A DNA stretch of 64,000 nucleotides, from the NCBI GenBank assembly GCA_031548545.1, contig JAVBQY010000016.1:1-64000 (forward strand), written 5' to 3'. This document shows, piece by piece, positions 7,389 through 15,009 of this stretch (position 1 is its first letter; each line of letters starts with the position of its first letter). The translations under genes and the position numbers were made by a program. Source of the DNA: UBA932 sp031548545 (GTDB lineage: Bacteria; Bacteroidota; Bacteroidia; Bacteroidales; UBA932). The notes beneath the pieces were generated by a model. The model did no database searches, was not told the origin of the DNA, and was given only the letters and a program-made list of their open reading frames with translations.

Positions 7389-10300
7389 ATGTCGTTGGAT
7401 ATTTATAATGCTTCGGCGGGCTCGGGTAAGACCTATACCCTGACCCGCGAATACCTGCGCCGGCTCCTTGGCCGGCCGGACCCGCGCCAATTCCGCTCGG
7501 TACTGGCGGTGACTTTCACCAATAAGGCGGCCGATGAGATGAAGAACCGCATTCTTTCCGCGCTGGATGAATTGGCCACGGGTCGGAACGCCGCACTGGC
7601 CAACGAGCTGGCCGAAGCGCTGGAACTTTCTTCCGGCGTCCTGCAGGAGCGGGCGTTACTGTTGCGAAACGCGATCCTGCATGATTATTCACATTTTTCA
7701 GTCTCCACGATTGATAAATTTTTCCAGAAAATCATACGGGCTTTTATGCATGAGGCCGGGCTCCTGCCCGGATTTAATGTGGAACTGGATACCGGGCGCC
7801 TGCTGGACGAAGGGATAGAACGGTTGTTATTGCAGTCTGCGGCGAATCCGCAGCTCCAACAATGGATCATCTCTATTGTGGAAAAACAGTTGGAAGAAGG
7901 CCGGCACTGGGATATCCGGAAAAACCTGCAGTTTATCGGAGCAGAGATCTTCAAAGAGTCTTTCCAAAGCATGCCCCTCCAGGCGCTGGAGCGCTTGAAC
8001 GACCGGCAATTTTTGGGAGCGTATATCCGTGAGTTAAAAAAGATAGCCGGCGATTTTGAAGTGCAGATGCGCAGTTATGGCGAAAGCGCCTTGCAGCTGT
8101 TGCGGGAACATGGGTTAAGCGTGGCGGATTTCAAGTATAAGAGTAGTAGTTTTGCCAATTATTTCAACAATATTCTCAAAGGCGATTATGAACCCAAAGG
8201 ACGCAGTCTGGAGGCCATAGACAATTTGGAAAAATGGTATGGCAGCGAGGCCTCGAAACGCGGACAGATAGACAATATATATACCGGTTTGAACCGGATC
8301 TTGTCGGATGCCGTAAGGCTATACCAGACGCAATTTATTGATTATAATACAGCCAGCCAGGTGTTACGCAACATTCACGGATTGGGGCTGCTGGCCGATA
8401 TGGCGAAGCATATCAACGACTTTTCATCCGAAGAAAACAGTCTGTCTATCAGCGAATCGCTTAATATGTTGACCAAACTGATAGGCAATAGCGATACCCC
8501 TTTTGTTTACGAAAAAACAGGCGCACATTATCATTCGTTCCTGCTTGATGAGTTCCAGGACACCTCTACGGTGCAGTGGAACAGCCTACGCCCGCTGTTG
8601 TCTAACAGTATGGCCGAGGGCGGAGAAGCGTTGATTGTGGGTGATGTGAAACAGTCTATCTACCGCTGGCGCAACGGTGACTGGCGTATCCTGGCCTATC
8701 AGCTGAATGAGGATTTCCGGCATACGGCTATCCGGCACCAAAGCCTTGACACGAACTGGCGAAGCTGCCGTACGGTAGTGGATGCCAACAATGAGTTGTT
8801 CGCCGCTTTGCCAGCCTTATTACAAGCGCGGGTGAATGAAACACTGGGACAGGCCGGCCTAGGCGCCGGAAAGCAGTATTTGCTGAGCGCCATTACCACC
8901 TCTTATGAACAGGCGACGCAGCATACCTCTCCCCGGAAAAAAGAGGAAGAGGGCTTTGTATGTATCGAATTCCCCGTACACAGCGATGAGCGCAAGGCCG
9001 ACGAAGAGGTATTACAACGTTTACCGGAACTGGTGGCCGGGCTGACAGGACGCGGCTACCGGCTGTCGGATATTGCCATGCTGGTACGCAGCAACAGGGA
9101 GGGTGAACGCATAGCCGCCACCCTGTTGCAACACGGCTATAATATTATTTCCCAGGAGTCATTATTTATCAGCCGGGCTCCCGTAGTGCAGTTTATCATA
9201 GCCCAGCTGTACCGGACGGTGTACCCTGCGGATGCTATCAACCGGTCGGTCATCACGTATTACCTGCAACAGACGGGGCGGCCGGTGGAGCAGGATGAAC
9301 CGGCGGAACTGGGGAAACAGGCCTTATCCGAAGCAGTGGAAACAGTGATCCGGCATTTTTCACTGGATAAAGACGCCGCAGATATCCCTTTCATACAAGA
9401 ACTACATGATGTGATCTTGCAGTATACGGCCAGGAACAGTAATGATATTTATTCATTCCTGCAATGGTGGGCCGAGCACGGAGAAAAATTGCCGCTGCAG
9501 GTGAGCAGTGACCAGGATGCCATACGGATTATGACCATCCACAAATCGAAGGGATTGCAATTCCGGGTTTGCGTCATGCCGTTTTGCAACTGGCCTTTTG
9601 AATCGCGTATCCCGTCTCTGTTATGGGCCGGATGTGATACGGCGCCGTTCAACCGCCTGCCCCTGCTGCCGCTGACCTACGGCAGCGCGCTGGCTGAAAC
9701 GCACTTCAAAGATGAATTTTTCACGGAGAAGGTCCAGCAATATATTGATAATCTTAACCTCCTTTATGTAGCGTTCACCCGCGCCGAAGAGGAGTTGTAT
9801 GTATTCTGCCCCCAGTCTTCCAATAGCTACACAGTGGGCAAGGCCCTGCAGGAAGCTGCAGGAGGCGAAAAATTTGAACGGGGCCGCCAGCTCCCCGCCC
9901 GCCCAGGCAAAGCGCCGGAAGCAACGCAGGTGCTGGAACTCCCTAACTACCCTGCCCTGCCCTACCTGAACCGGCTGCGGCTCCGCTATCGCGATGAAGA
10001 GGATGGCGTAGAGACGGCAACGAGTTTGCGTGATTACGGTATCCTGATGCACCGCGCATTTTCCAGTATCAAAACCCGGGAGGATGTGGGAGCGGCTGTT
10101 GCAGCGCTGGCCGAAGAAGGCTTTATTGCCGGAGACCAGGCTACTACGGAGGCTTTACATAAAGAACTGCAGGCGGCCATTGACCAGGCCGGCGTTACAC
10201 AATGGTTCGACGGCAGCCGCCGGGTACTGTCTGAGATGAATATACTACTCCCCGCACAAGATAATGCTCTACATCAATTGCGGCCCGACCGGGTAATGTT

Positions 10301-10475
10301 CTGCGAGGGGAAGGTGGAGGTCGTTGATTATAAATTCGGGGAAAAGGAAGAGCCCTCCTACGAGAAACAGTTGCAGCGTTATATGGCCTGCCTGCAGGAG
10401 ATGGGCTATGAGAGCGTAGCCGGCTATATCTGGTACGTCAACAAGAAAAAAATTATAGCGGTAAGCAGGAGTTAA
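7389..10475 (+). CDS. UvrD-family helicase/nuclease, AddA-like
   Basis: Cytoplasmic ATP-dependent DNA helicase-nuclease of the AddA/RecB type, which resects DNA breaks for recombination. Visible are Walker A (ASAGSGKT, residues 8-15), motif Ia TFTNKAADEMK, Walker B DEFQDTS, GDVKQSIYRWR, motif V TIHKSKGLQF, motif VI VAFTRAEEELYVF, and a C-terminal PD-(D/E)XK nuclease core (VEVVDYKFGEKEEPSYEKQLQRY). I use ATG 7389; a GTG at 7383 overlaps the -7 box. Walker A sits so near the start that no later start is possible. An AddB-type partner, often adjacent, is not in this window. Confidence 0.9.
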   Translation: MSLDIYNASAGSGKTYTLTREYLRRLLGRPDPRQFRSVLAVTFTNKAADEMKNRILSALDELATGRNAALANELAEALELSSGVLQERALLLRNAILHDYSHFSVSTIDKFFQKIIRAFMHEAGLLPGFNVELDTGRLLDEGIERLLLQSAANPQLQQWIISIVEKQLEEGRHWDIRKNLQFIGAEIFKESFQSMPLQALERLNDRQFLGAYIRELKKIAGDFEVQMRSYGESALQLLREHGLSVADFKYKSSSFANYFNNILKGDYEPKGRSLEAIDNLEKWYGSEASKRGQIDNIYTGLNRILSDAVRLYQTQFIDYNTASQVLRNIHGLGLLADMAKHINDFSSEENSLSISESLNMLTKLIGNSDTPFVYEKTGAHYHSFLLDEFQDTSTVQWNSLRPLLSNSMAEGGEALIVGDVKQSIYRWRNGDWRILAYQLNEDFRHTAIRHQSLDTNWRSCRTVVDANNELFAALPALLQARVNETLGQAGLGAGKQYLLSAITTSYEQATQHTSPRKKEEEGFVCIEFPVHSDERKADEEVLQRLPELVAGLTGRGYRLSDIAMLVRSNREGERIAATLLQHGYNIISQESLFISRAPVVQFIIAQLYRTVYPADAINRSVITYYLQQTGRPVEQDEPAELGKQALSEAVETVIRHFSLDKDAADIPFIQELHDVILQYTARNSNDIYSFLQWWAEHGEKLPLQVSSDQDAIRIMTIHKSKGLQFRVCVMPFCNWPFESRIPSLLWAGCDTAPFNRLPLLPLTYGSALAETHFKDEFFTEKVQQYIDNLNLLYVAFTRAEEELYVFCPQSSNSYTVGKALQEAAGGEKFERGRQLPARPGKAPEATQVLELPNYPALPYLNRLRLRYRDEEDGVETATSLRDYGILMHRAFSSIKTREDVGAAVAALAEEGFIAGDQATTEALHKELQAAIDQAGVTQWFDGSRRVLSEMNILLPAQDNALHQLRPDRVMFCEGKVEVVDYKFGEKEEPSYEKQLQRYMACLQEMGYESVAGYIWYVNKKKIIAVSRS

Positions 10476-10487
10476 ATTGTATTTATC

Positions 10488-10603
10488 TCTTTGCAGAGGC
10501 ATTAGAGAAAGCTTGCAGAGGCCTTGCTGGAAACTTGCAGCAGCCTCGCTGGAGCCTTTTACAAGTCGTTCGGAGGGCTTTCAGAGGGGGCTTTCGGAAG
10601 TGG
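10488..10603. repeat. Degenerate ~21-bp intergenic repeats
   Basis: The gap between two convergent genes contains about five degenerate units of 21-23 bp, best seen on the minus strand, where each ends in a form of CTGCAAG or CTGCAAAG or begins CTCCGAA/CTCCAGC. No coding potential is evident. Function unknown. Confidence 0.5.
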
Positions 10604-10633
10604 TGCGCTGTCAGTGCCGGGCGTATTATGTTT

Positions 10634-11353
10634 TTAGTAGATCCTGGTACTGTGCTCACGCAGTTGCTTGGCATACTCGCGCGCTTTTTGTCGGGTTAAT
10701 TCATCCAGGAGTTTCCAGAAACGGGGACCATGGTTCTTATGCACCGTATGACAGAGCTCATGCAGGATAATATAGTCTATAAGATGGTCAGGGAGGTGCA
10801 TCAAATGCAAACTAAGGTTGATGCTATTGTCTGCAGTACAGCTTCCCCAGCAGGTACGTGTATTGCGGATCGTTAGTTTTTTATAGGAAAACCCATGTTG
10901 TGCGGCCAATTGCTGCAACCGACCGGGCAATACCTCATGCGCTTCTACACGCCAGGCATACTCTACGGCCGTACGGATAGCATCTTGCAATACAGGCTCA
11001 TCCACCTTATGCTTGTTGGGATAATAAATCATTACCACATCCGGCTTGATCTCCACGCGTATATTGCACCGGTCGTCCGGCACCAACTGCAATTTGCGGG
11101 AGTAGGTACCGAATTCCGTTTCGGGACTAAACTTGGTCCTGGCCTTTTCTTCTCTGGTTCTCAAGCGCTGCCGGGCTTTCTGTACCCAATCGGTACGCGT
11201 GTCCAAAAAAGCCAAGGCCTCTTCATAGGAAGCATAAAAAGGTAAGGTCACCAATACCCCTTTAGGACGTACCAATAGATTAATGTTACGCGACTGCCGC
11301 ATTTTCCGCAGCGTCACCCCGCCCAATTTCTCGTGATGAATGATCTTTTCCAA
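10634..11353 (-). CDS. YgjP-like zinc metallopeptidase (DUF45)
   Basis: A 239-residue protein of the YgjP/DUF45 family of SprT/WLM-like metallopeptidases. The zinc site is HELCH at residues 198-202 with a third histidine in HKNHGPRFW (H208); the family mark CWGSCT is at 168-173. The N-terminal half is a beta-rich domain (NINLLVRPKGVLVTLP). There is no signal peptide, so it is cytoplasmic; substrates are unknown, and in other bacteria the gene often accompanies restriction or DNA-repair genes. It is convergent with the AddA-like helicase and divergent from mnmE. A -7 box lies at 11394-11401. Confidence 0.88.
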   Translation of the reverse strand: MEKIIHHEKLGGVTLRKMRQSRNINLLVRPKGVLVTLPFYASYEEALAFLDTRTDWVQKARQRLRTREEKARTKFSPETEFGTYSRKLQLVPDDRCNIRVEIKPDVVMIYYPNKHKVDEPVLQDAIRTAVEYAWRVEAHEVLPGRLQQLAAQHGFSYKKLTIRNTRTCWGSCTADNSINLSLHLMHLPDHLIDYIILHELCHTVHKNHGPRFWKLLDELTRQKAREYAKQLREHSTRIY

Positions 11354-11393
11354 TATTGCACTCCAGCCGGGATAATCCGTTTGGATACTTTTA

Positions 11394-11401
11394 CAAAGAT
11401 A
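11394..11401 (-). promoter_or_regulatory. -7 box for YgjP-like gene
   Basis: Minus strand reads TATCTTTG, about 40 bp before the start at 11353. No clear -33 seen. Confidence 0.5.
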
Positions 11402-11412
11402 ATCTTTTTTAC

Positions 11413-11420
11413 TAACTTTG
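11413..11420 (+). promoter_or_regulatory. -7 box for mnmE
   Basis: TAACTTTG, with a leader of about 17 nt to the ATG at 11440. A TTTA/TTTT stretch about 20 bp upstream may stand in for -33. Confidence 0.55.
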
Positions 11421-11439
11421 CTTCACAATTTATCTCTCA

Positions 11440-12924
11440 ATGAATCAAAACGCTACAATCTGCGCCATTTCCACCGCCCCCGGTACCGCCGGCGTAGCAG
11501 TCATCCGCCTATCCGGCCCTCAGGCTATTCATATTAGCAACCAACTATTTACACCAGCCAAAGCGGAAAAATCCCTATCATCGCAAAAGAGCCATACATT
11601 GAGTTTCGGCCGGATCATGGATGGCGAAAACGTCCTGGACGAAGCGCTGGCCAGTGTTTTCCGCGCCCCGCATTCCTTTACCGGCGAAGAAATTGTAGAA
11701 TTTGCCTGCCACGGCTCACAATATATCCAGCAGGAATTACTGAAGCTCCTGATCCGCCATGGCGCCCGCCTTGCCGCTCCCGGCGAGTTCACCCAACGCG
11801 CCTTTCTCAATGGGCGGATGGACCTGACCCAGGCCGAGGCCGTAGCCGATATCATCACCGCCGAAAGTGCTGCCGCTCACCGGGTCGCCATGCAGCAAAT
11901 GCGCGGAGGCTTTTCCGAAGAGCTACGCATACTACGCGAACAATTGTTGAACTTTGTCTCCCTGCTGGAACTGGAACTCGACTTCAGCGAGGAAGAGGTC
12001 GAATTCGCCGACCGCAGCCAACTGTCTGGCCTGCTGCATACGATGAAAGTGCATATTGACCGGCTTCGCCAATCCTTTGCCCTGGGCAATGCGATTAAAA
12101 ACGGCGTACCCGTGGCCATCGCCGGTCCCACCAACGTAGGCAAAAGCACCCTGCTCAACGCCTTGCTGGGCGAAGAGCGGGCCATCGTGTCCGACATCCA
12201 CGGCACCACGCGCGATACGATTGAAGACTGCATACAACTTGGCGGCATCACCTTCCGCTTCATTGACACGGCCGGCATCCGCCATACCACAGAGACCATA
12301 GAACAGCTGGGGATTGAACGCAGCTATGACAAGATCCGCCAGGCCGCCATCGTGCTGCTTGTATTGGACGCCTCCCGTCCGGAGACCTTTTCCGCCGTGG
12401 ATGATATCGCCCCGCATATTTCCGGGTCTCAGCAATTGATTGTGGTGATGAATAAAGCTGACCTCCAACCGGCAGACGGGGAAAGGATATTCAGGGAAAA
12501 CGCATTAGGAGAAAGGGCGCAGACGGAAAGGCTACAAGATAAAAAGGTGCCGGAGGAAAAAGGGAATGATGCCGTGGCATTCAGCTTGCAATCACATCAA
12601 CTTACCTCCTACTCCAGTATCGCCATTTCCGCCAAGCACAAGCAAGGCCTTTCCGGACTCATCGCCACCCTCACGGCCGGCATCAACCTCTCCCCCATCT
12701 CGCGCGATGAAACCGTGCTGACCAACGTGCGGCATTACGAGGCCCTGACCCATGCCGCCACCGCATTGCAGCGCGTGGACACCGGCCTCGGCGGCGGACT
12801 CCCCGGCGACCTGGTAGCACAAGACCTGCGGGAAGTACTCTTTCATTTGGGTAGTATTACCGGTGATATCAGCACGGATGAAATACTGGGAAATATATTC
12901 GGGAGGTTTTGCATCGGAAAGTAA
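11440..12924 (+). CDS. mnmE: tRNA modification GTPase MnmE
   Basis: With MnmG, installs the carboxymethylaminomethyl group on uridine 34 of certain tRNAs. The 494-residue product has the N-terminal tetrahydrofolate-binding domain (TICAISTAPGTAGVAVIRLSGP; GEFTQRAFLNGRMDLTQAEAV), the G domain with P-loop GPTNVGKST (about 229-237), DTAG and NKAD, and the invariant C-terminus FCIGK. It is longer than the usual ~455 because the segment between NKAD and the SAK motif carries an extra ~40 residues (around 345-390), A-rich in DNA and unlike the rest. The conserved 3' end of this gene is a known integration site for genomic islands, and an island follows directly. Confidence 0.97.
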   Translation: MNQNATICAISTAPGTAGVAVIRLSGPQAIHISNQLFTPAKAEKSLSSQKSHTLSFGRIMDGENVLDEALASVFRAPHSFTGEEIVEFACHGSQYIQQELLKLLIRHGARLAAPGEFTQRAFLNGRMDLTQAEAVADIITAESAAAHRVAMQQMRGGFSEELRILREQLLNFVSLLELELDFSEEEVEFADRSQLSGLLHTMKVHIDRLRQSFALGNAIKNGVPVAIAGPTNVGKSTLLNALLGEERAIVSDIHGTTRDTIEDCIQLGGITFRFIDTAGIRHTTETIEQLGIERSYDKIRQAAIVLLVLDASRPETFSAVDDIAPHISGSQQLIVVMNKADLQPADGERIFRENALGERAQTERLQDKKVPEEKGNDAVAFSLQSHQLTSYSSIAISAKHKQGLSGLIATLTAGINLSPISRDETVLTNVRHYEALTHAATALQRVDTGLGGGLPGDLVAQDLREVLFHLGSITGDISTDEILGNIFGRFCIGK

Positions 12925-12966
12925 GGGGTGATTTCTAACGATTAGCATAGATTATAATTGATTATT

Positions 12967-12997
12967 AAGGCGTTCATTATGAGCGCCTTTCTTTTTG
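12967..12997 (+). terminator. Rho-independent terminator after mnmE
   Basis: Stem AAGGCGTTC / GAGCGCCTT (one wobble) with a 5-nt loop, followed by TTCTTTTT. Confidence 0.75.
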
Positions 12998-13075
12998 TGC
13001 GTATTAGCGATAGTGGTCGTTGATTATGCATTTTCAGCTCATTTTTGTACCTCATTTGTGTCTCGATGGTTTGAC

Positions 13076-13097
13076 ACCTGTTTCTCACCAAACAGGT
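13076..13097. repeat. Perfect 8-bp inverted repeat at island left edge
   Basis: ACCTGTTT (13076-13083) and AAACAGGT (13090-13097) separated by 6 bp. It lies between the mnmE terminator and the first mobile-element remnant. It could be a leftover recombinase or regulator site; nothing proves this. Confidence 0.45.
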
Positions 13098-13103
13098 AGT
13101 GGA

Positions 13104-13143
13104 GATTTGAGACATCATGAGACGTGATGAGACGCCATGAGAC
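13104..13143 (+). repeat. Four 10-bp imperfect repeats (NNNNTGAGAC)
   Basis: Four consecutive 10-bp units ending TTGAGAC or ATGAGAC lead into the DUF3987-like fragment. Ten is not a multiple of three: the sense HHET is read in one frame in the second unit and RHET in another in the fourth, so unit gain or loss changes the frame. Confidence 0.6.
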
Positions 13144-13399
13144 AGTTCAAAGGGCTATTCAACTGACGGAATATTTCAAGCAAACCGCCACAAGGGTTCA
13201 AAACTTGATGAATGAGACTGCCCTTACCTCTCAACAACAATCCATACTCTTTCAACTTCCCGAACTATTCACTACCGCCCAAGGAGTAGAAATATCCGCC
13301 AGGCAAGGAATGAAAGAGCGAGCTTTCAAAGAGTTCCTCAGCAAAAACATCGGAACACTTTTCCAGAAAGACAAGCATGGAGAATATCGAAAAGTATAA
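13124..13399 (+). pseudogene. C-terminal fragment of a DUF3987-like mobile-element protein
   Basis: Ninety-one residues read from a GTG (an ATG follows directly). The sequence VQRAIQLTEYFKQTATRV and QGMKERAFKEFLSKNIGTLF resembles the C-terminal end of the DUF3987 replication/helicase-type proteins that precede primase and mob genes in Bacteroides mobilizable elements. A stop lies in frame at 13118 and no upstream homologous part is visible before mnmE, so most of the gene is gone. Its position ahead of the primase-like gene fits the usual order of such elements. The family call is from recalled pattern and is moderate; that it is a remnant rather than a complete small gene is an inference. 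Confidence 0.5.
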
Positions 13400-13475
13400 C
13401 CGCATTGTCCACACTATCCACATCTTGAAAGACAGAAATGCGGAAAATGTCGAAAATGCACAATAAAAAAATCAA

Positions 13476-14534
13476 ATGTCACACAGATTCATATTAGAGC
13501 CATACAAAGGAGTTGTCTCCCGGCATACCTGCCCGGAGTGCAACCACAACAGATGTTTTTCCCGGTATATTGATACGGAAAACGTGATCACCTTTCCTGA
13601 ATACGTGGGACGGTGCGACCACGAACAAAAATGTGGCTATCACTTCACGCCCAAAGAGTATTTTGAGCAGCACCCAGATAAAAAAGAGCGATTACAGAAA
13701 CAGACATCTGTTGCACCCCAAAGTTATACGCCACCCCTACCCACAAGTTATATGGATAAAGCGTTAGTGGAAAGGTCTATGAGCCATTACGGCGAAAACA
13801 AACTGTTTCAATTTTTATCTTCTCAGTTGGGAGAAAGCGAATCGTTACGACTGATGAAGCTATACCGGGTGGGCACCGCTAACCATTGGCAAGGCTCCAC
13901 CGTGTTTTGGCAAACAGATGCCAATGGCAGAGTGCGCACCGGTAAAATTATGCTTTACAATCCGGCTACCGGCAGATGAATAAAAGAGCCTCACAATCAC
14001 ATTACATGGGTACACTCCCTCATGCACAAAGAGGGATTCAATCTAAAACAATGCTTCTTCGGTGAACACCTGTTGCCCATAGACAACACAAAACCTGTCG
14101 CCATTGTCGAGAGTGAGAAAAGCGCGCTTATCGCCAGTTCCTATCTACCGCAATATTTGTGGATCGCATCGGGAGGTAAAAACGGCTGTTTCCGGGAAGA
14201 GAATCTCAGCGTACTCAAAGGGAGAAACGTGGTGATGTTTCCCGATCTGGGAGCTACCGATGATTGGTTGGCTAAAATTCTCATAATGGAGCGAATGGGT
14301 ATTACGGTTAAACTCTTCGACTATCTGGAAAAGAATGCCACCCCGGAGCAGCGGAAAAATGGGTTTGATATTGCCGATTTTCTACTGGAAATGAAACAGC
14401 CGCAAGCCATTCTGCAAAGTATGATCACCAAAAATCCAGCCCTTAAGTTACTGATAAAAGAACTGGATTTGGTGCTTGTCGAGAAACCAACTCAGCCTAT
14501 TCCTAAGATTAAAAGGAAGGGGCCTAAGCTATAA
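13476..14534 (+). pseudogene. Primase/toprim-like mobile-element protein (DUF6371-like), split by in-frame TGA
   Basis: Two open stretches in one frame (13476-13976 and on from 13980) are separated only by TGA at 13977-13979. Read through, the product is about 352 residues. The N-terminus has a CHC2-like zinc finger (HTCPECNHNRCF, then GRCDHEQKCGYH); the C-terminal half has toprim-like elements, PVAIVESEKSALIAS and MFPDLGATDDW. This is the layout of the DUF6371/CHC2-type proteins of Bacteroides mobilizable elements. The codons around the stop read G-R-stop-I-K-E-P-H-N-H, continuous sense on both sides, so one CGA to TGA change is the simplest explanation. Restart at ATG 14022 would give only the toprim-like part. 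Confidence 0.75.
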
Positions 14535-14537
14535 CGA

Positions 14538-14594
14538 GAAATCGCAGATTTCGGGGGAGCAAGTTTGTGTATTGGTCTGACCAATACCTTGCTC
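14538..14594. other. Candidate oriT: hairpin plus nested inverted repeats
   Basis: GAAATC/GATTTC (14538-14552) is followed by a nested dyad: outer arms GAGCAAG (14557-14563) and CTTGCTC (14588-14594), inner arms TATTGGTC (14570-14577) and GACCAATA (14579-14586) around a single T. It lies in the non-coding gap directly upstream of the MobC-like and relaxase genes, where oriT of Bacteroides mobilizable elements is normally found. Confidence 0.6.
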
Positions 14595-14724
14595 TGCGAG
14601 GCAAAAGACATCCCGCCGGTCTCATCAAATTTAAAATGTATCAAACAGTAAGAATATAAAAAATAGAAATAAAAACGGCAGGCCAACCAAAGAACCAGCC
14701 GAAAAGAAAGGCTACAAAGTAACC

Positions 14725-15009
14725 TTGAAAATGGCGACCGAAGAATACTTCTCGCTCAAAGCAAAAGCAAAATCGGCAGGCGTTACCCGCAGCGAATATA
14801 TTCGCCAATGTATCCGGTCGAGTGTCGTAAAGCAACGGTTATCATCGGAATTGATGGGCTACACCCGCCAGCTTTGCGGAATGGCCAACAATGTAAATCA
14901 GATTGCCCATAAAGCCAATGCCGCCGGATATATGGAAGCACATGGCGACTGCCTCGCCATGAACGAACGGTTGGATAACATCATAAAACGAATTGAGGAT
15001 GATTGCTAA
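14725..15009 (+). CDS. MobC-like relaxosome accessory protein, start unclear
   Basis: Helps the relaxase bind and open oriT. The readable product from TTG 14725 (or ATG 14731) is ~94 residues: KMATEEYFSLKAKAKSAGVTRSEYIRQCI is a ribbon-helix-helix-type segment and NVNQIAHKANAAG is the MobC hallmark. In the same frame clear coding sense continues upstream to about 14641 (NKNGRPTKEPAEKKGYKVT), including the beta-strand expected of this fold, but there is no ATG, GTG or TTG before the stop at 14632. An out-of-frame ATG at 14636 leads into it. The original start has therefore probably been lost to a small indel near the A-rich stretch. The 3' end overlaps the relaxase gene. Confidence 0.75.
   Translation: MKMATEEYFSLKAKAKSAGVTRSEYIRQCIRSSVVKQRLSSELMGYTRQLCGMANNVNQIAHKANAAGYMEAHGDCLAMNERLDNIIKRIEDDC

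Noticed and set aside
13026..13127. 33-codon open frame running into the 10-bp repeats
   Set aside because: No recognisable sense upstream of the repeats; it spans the palindrome and looks non-coding.
13377..13466. 29-codon open frame overlapping the end of the DUF3987-like fragment
   Set aside because: Too short, no recognisable family and no start signal.
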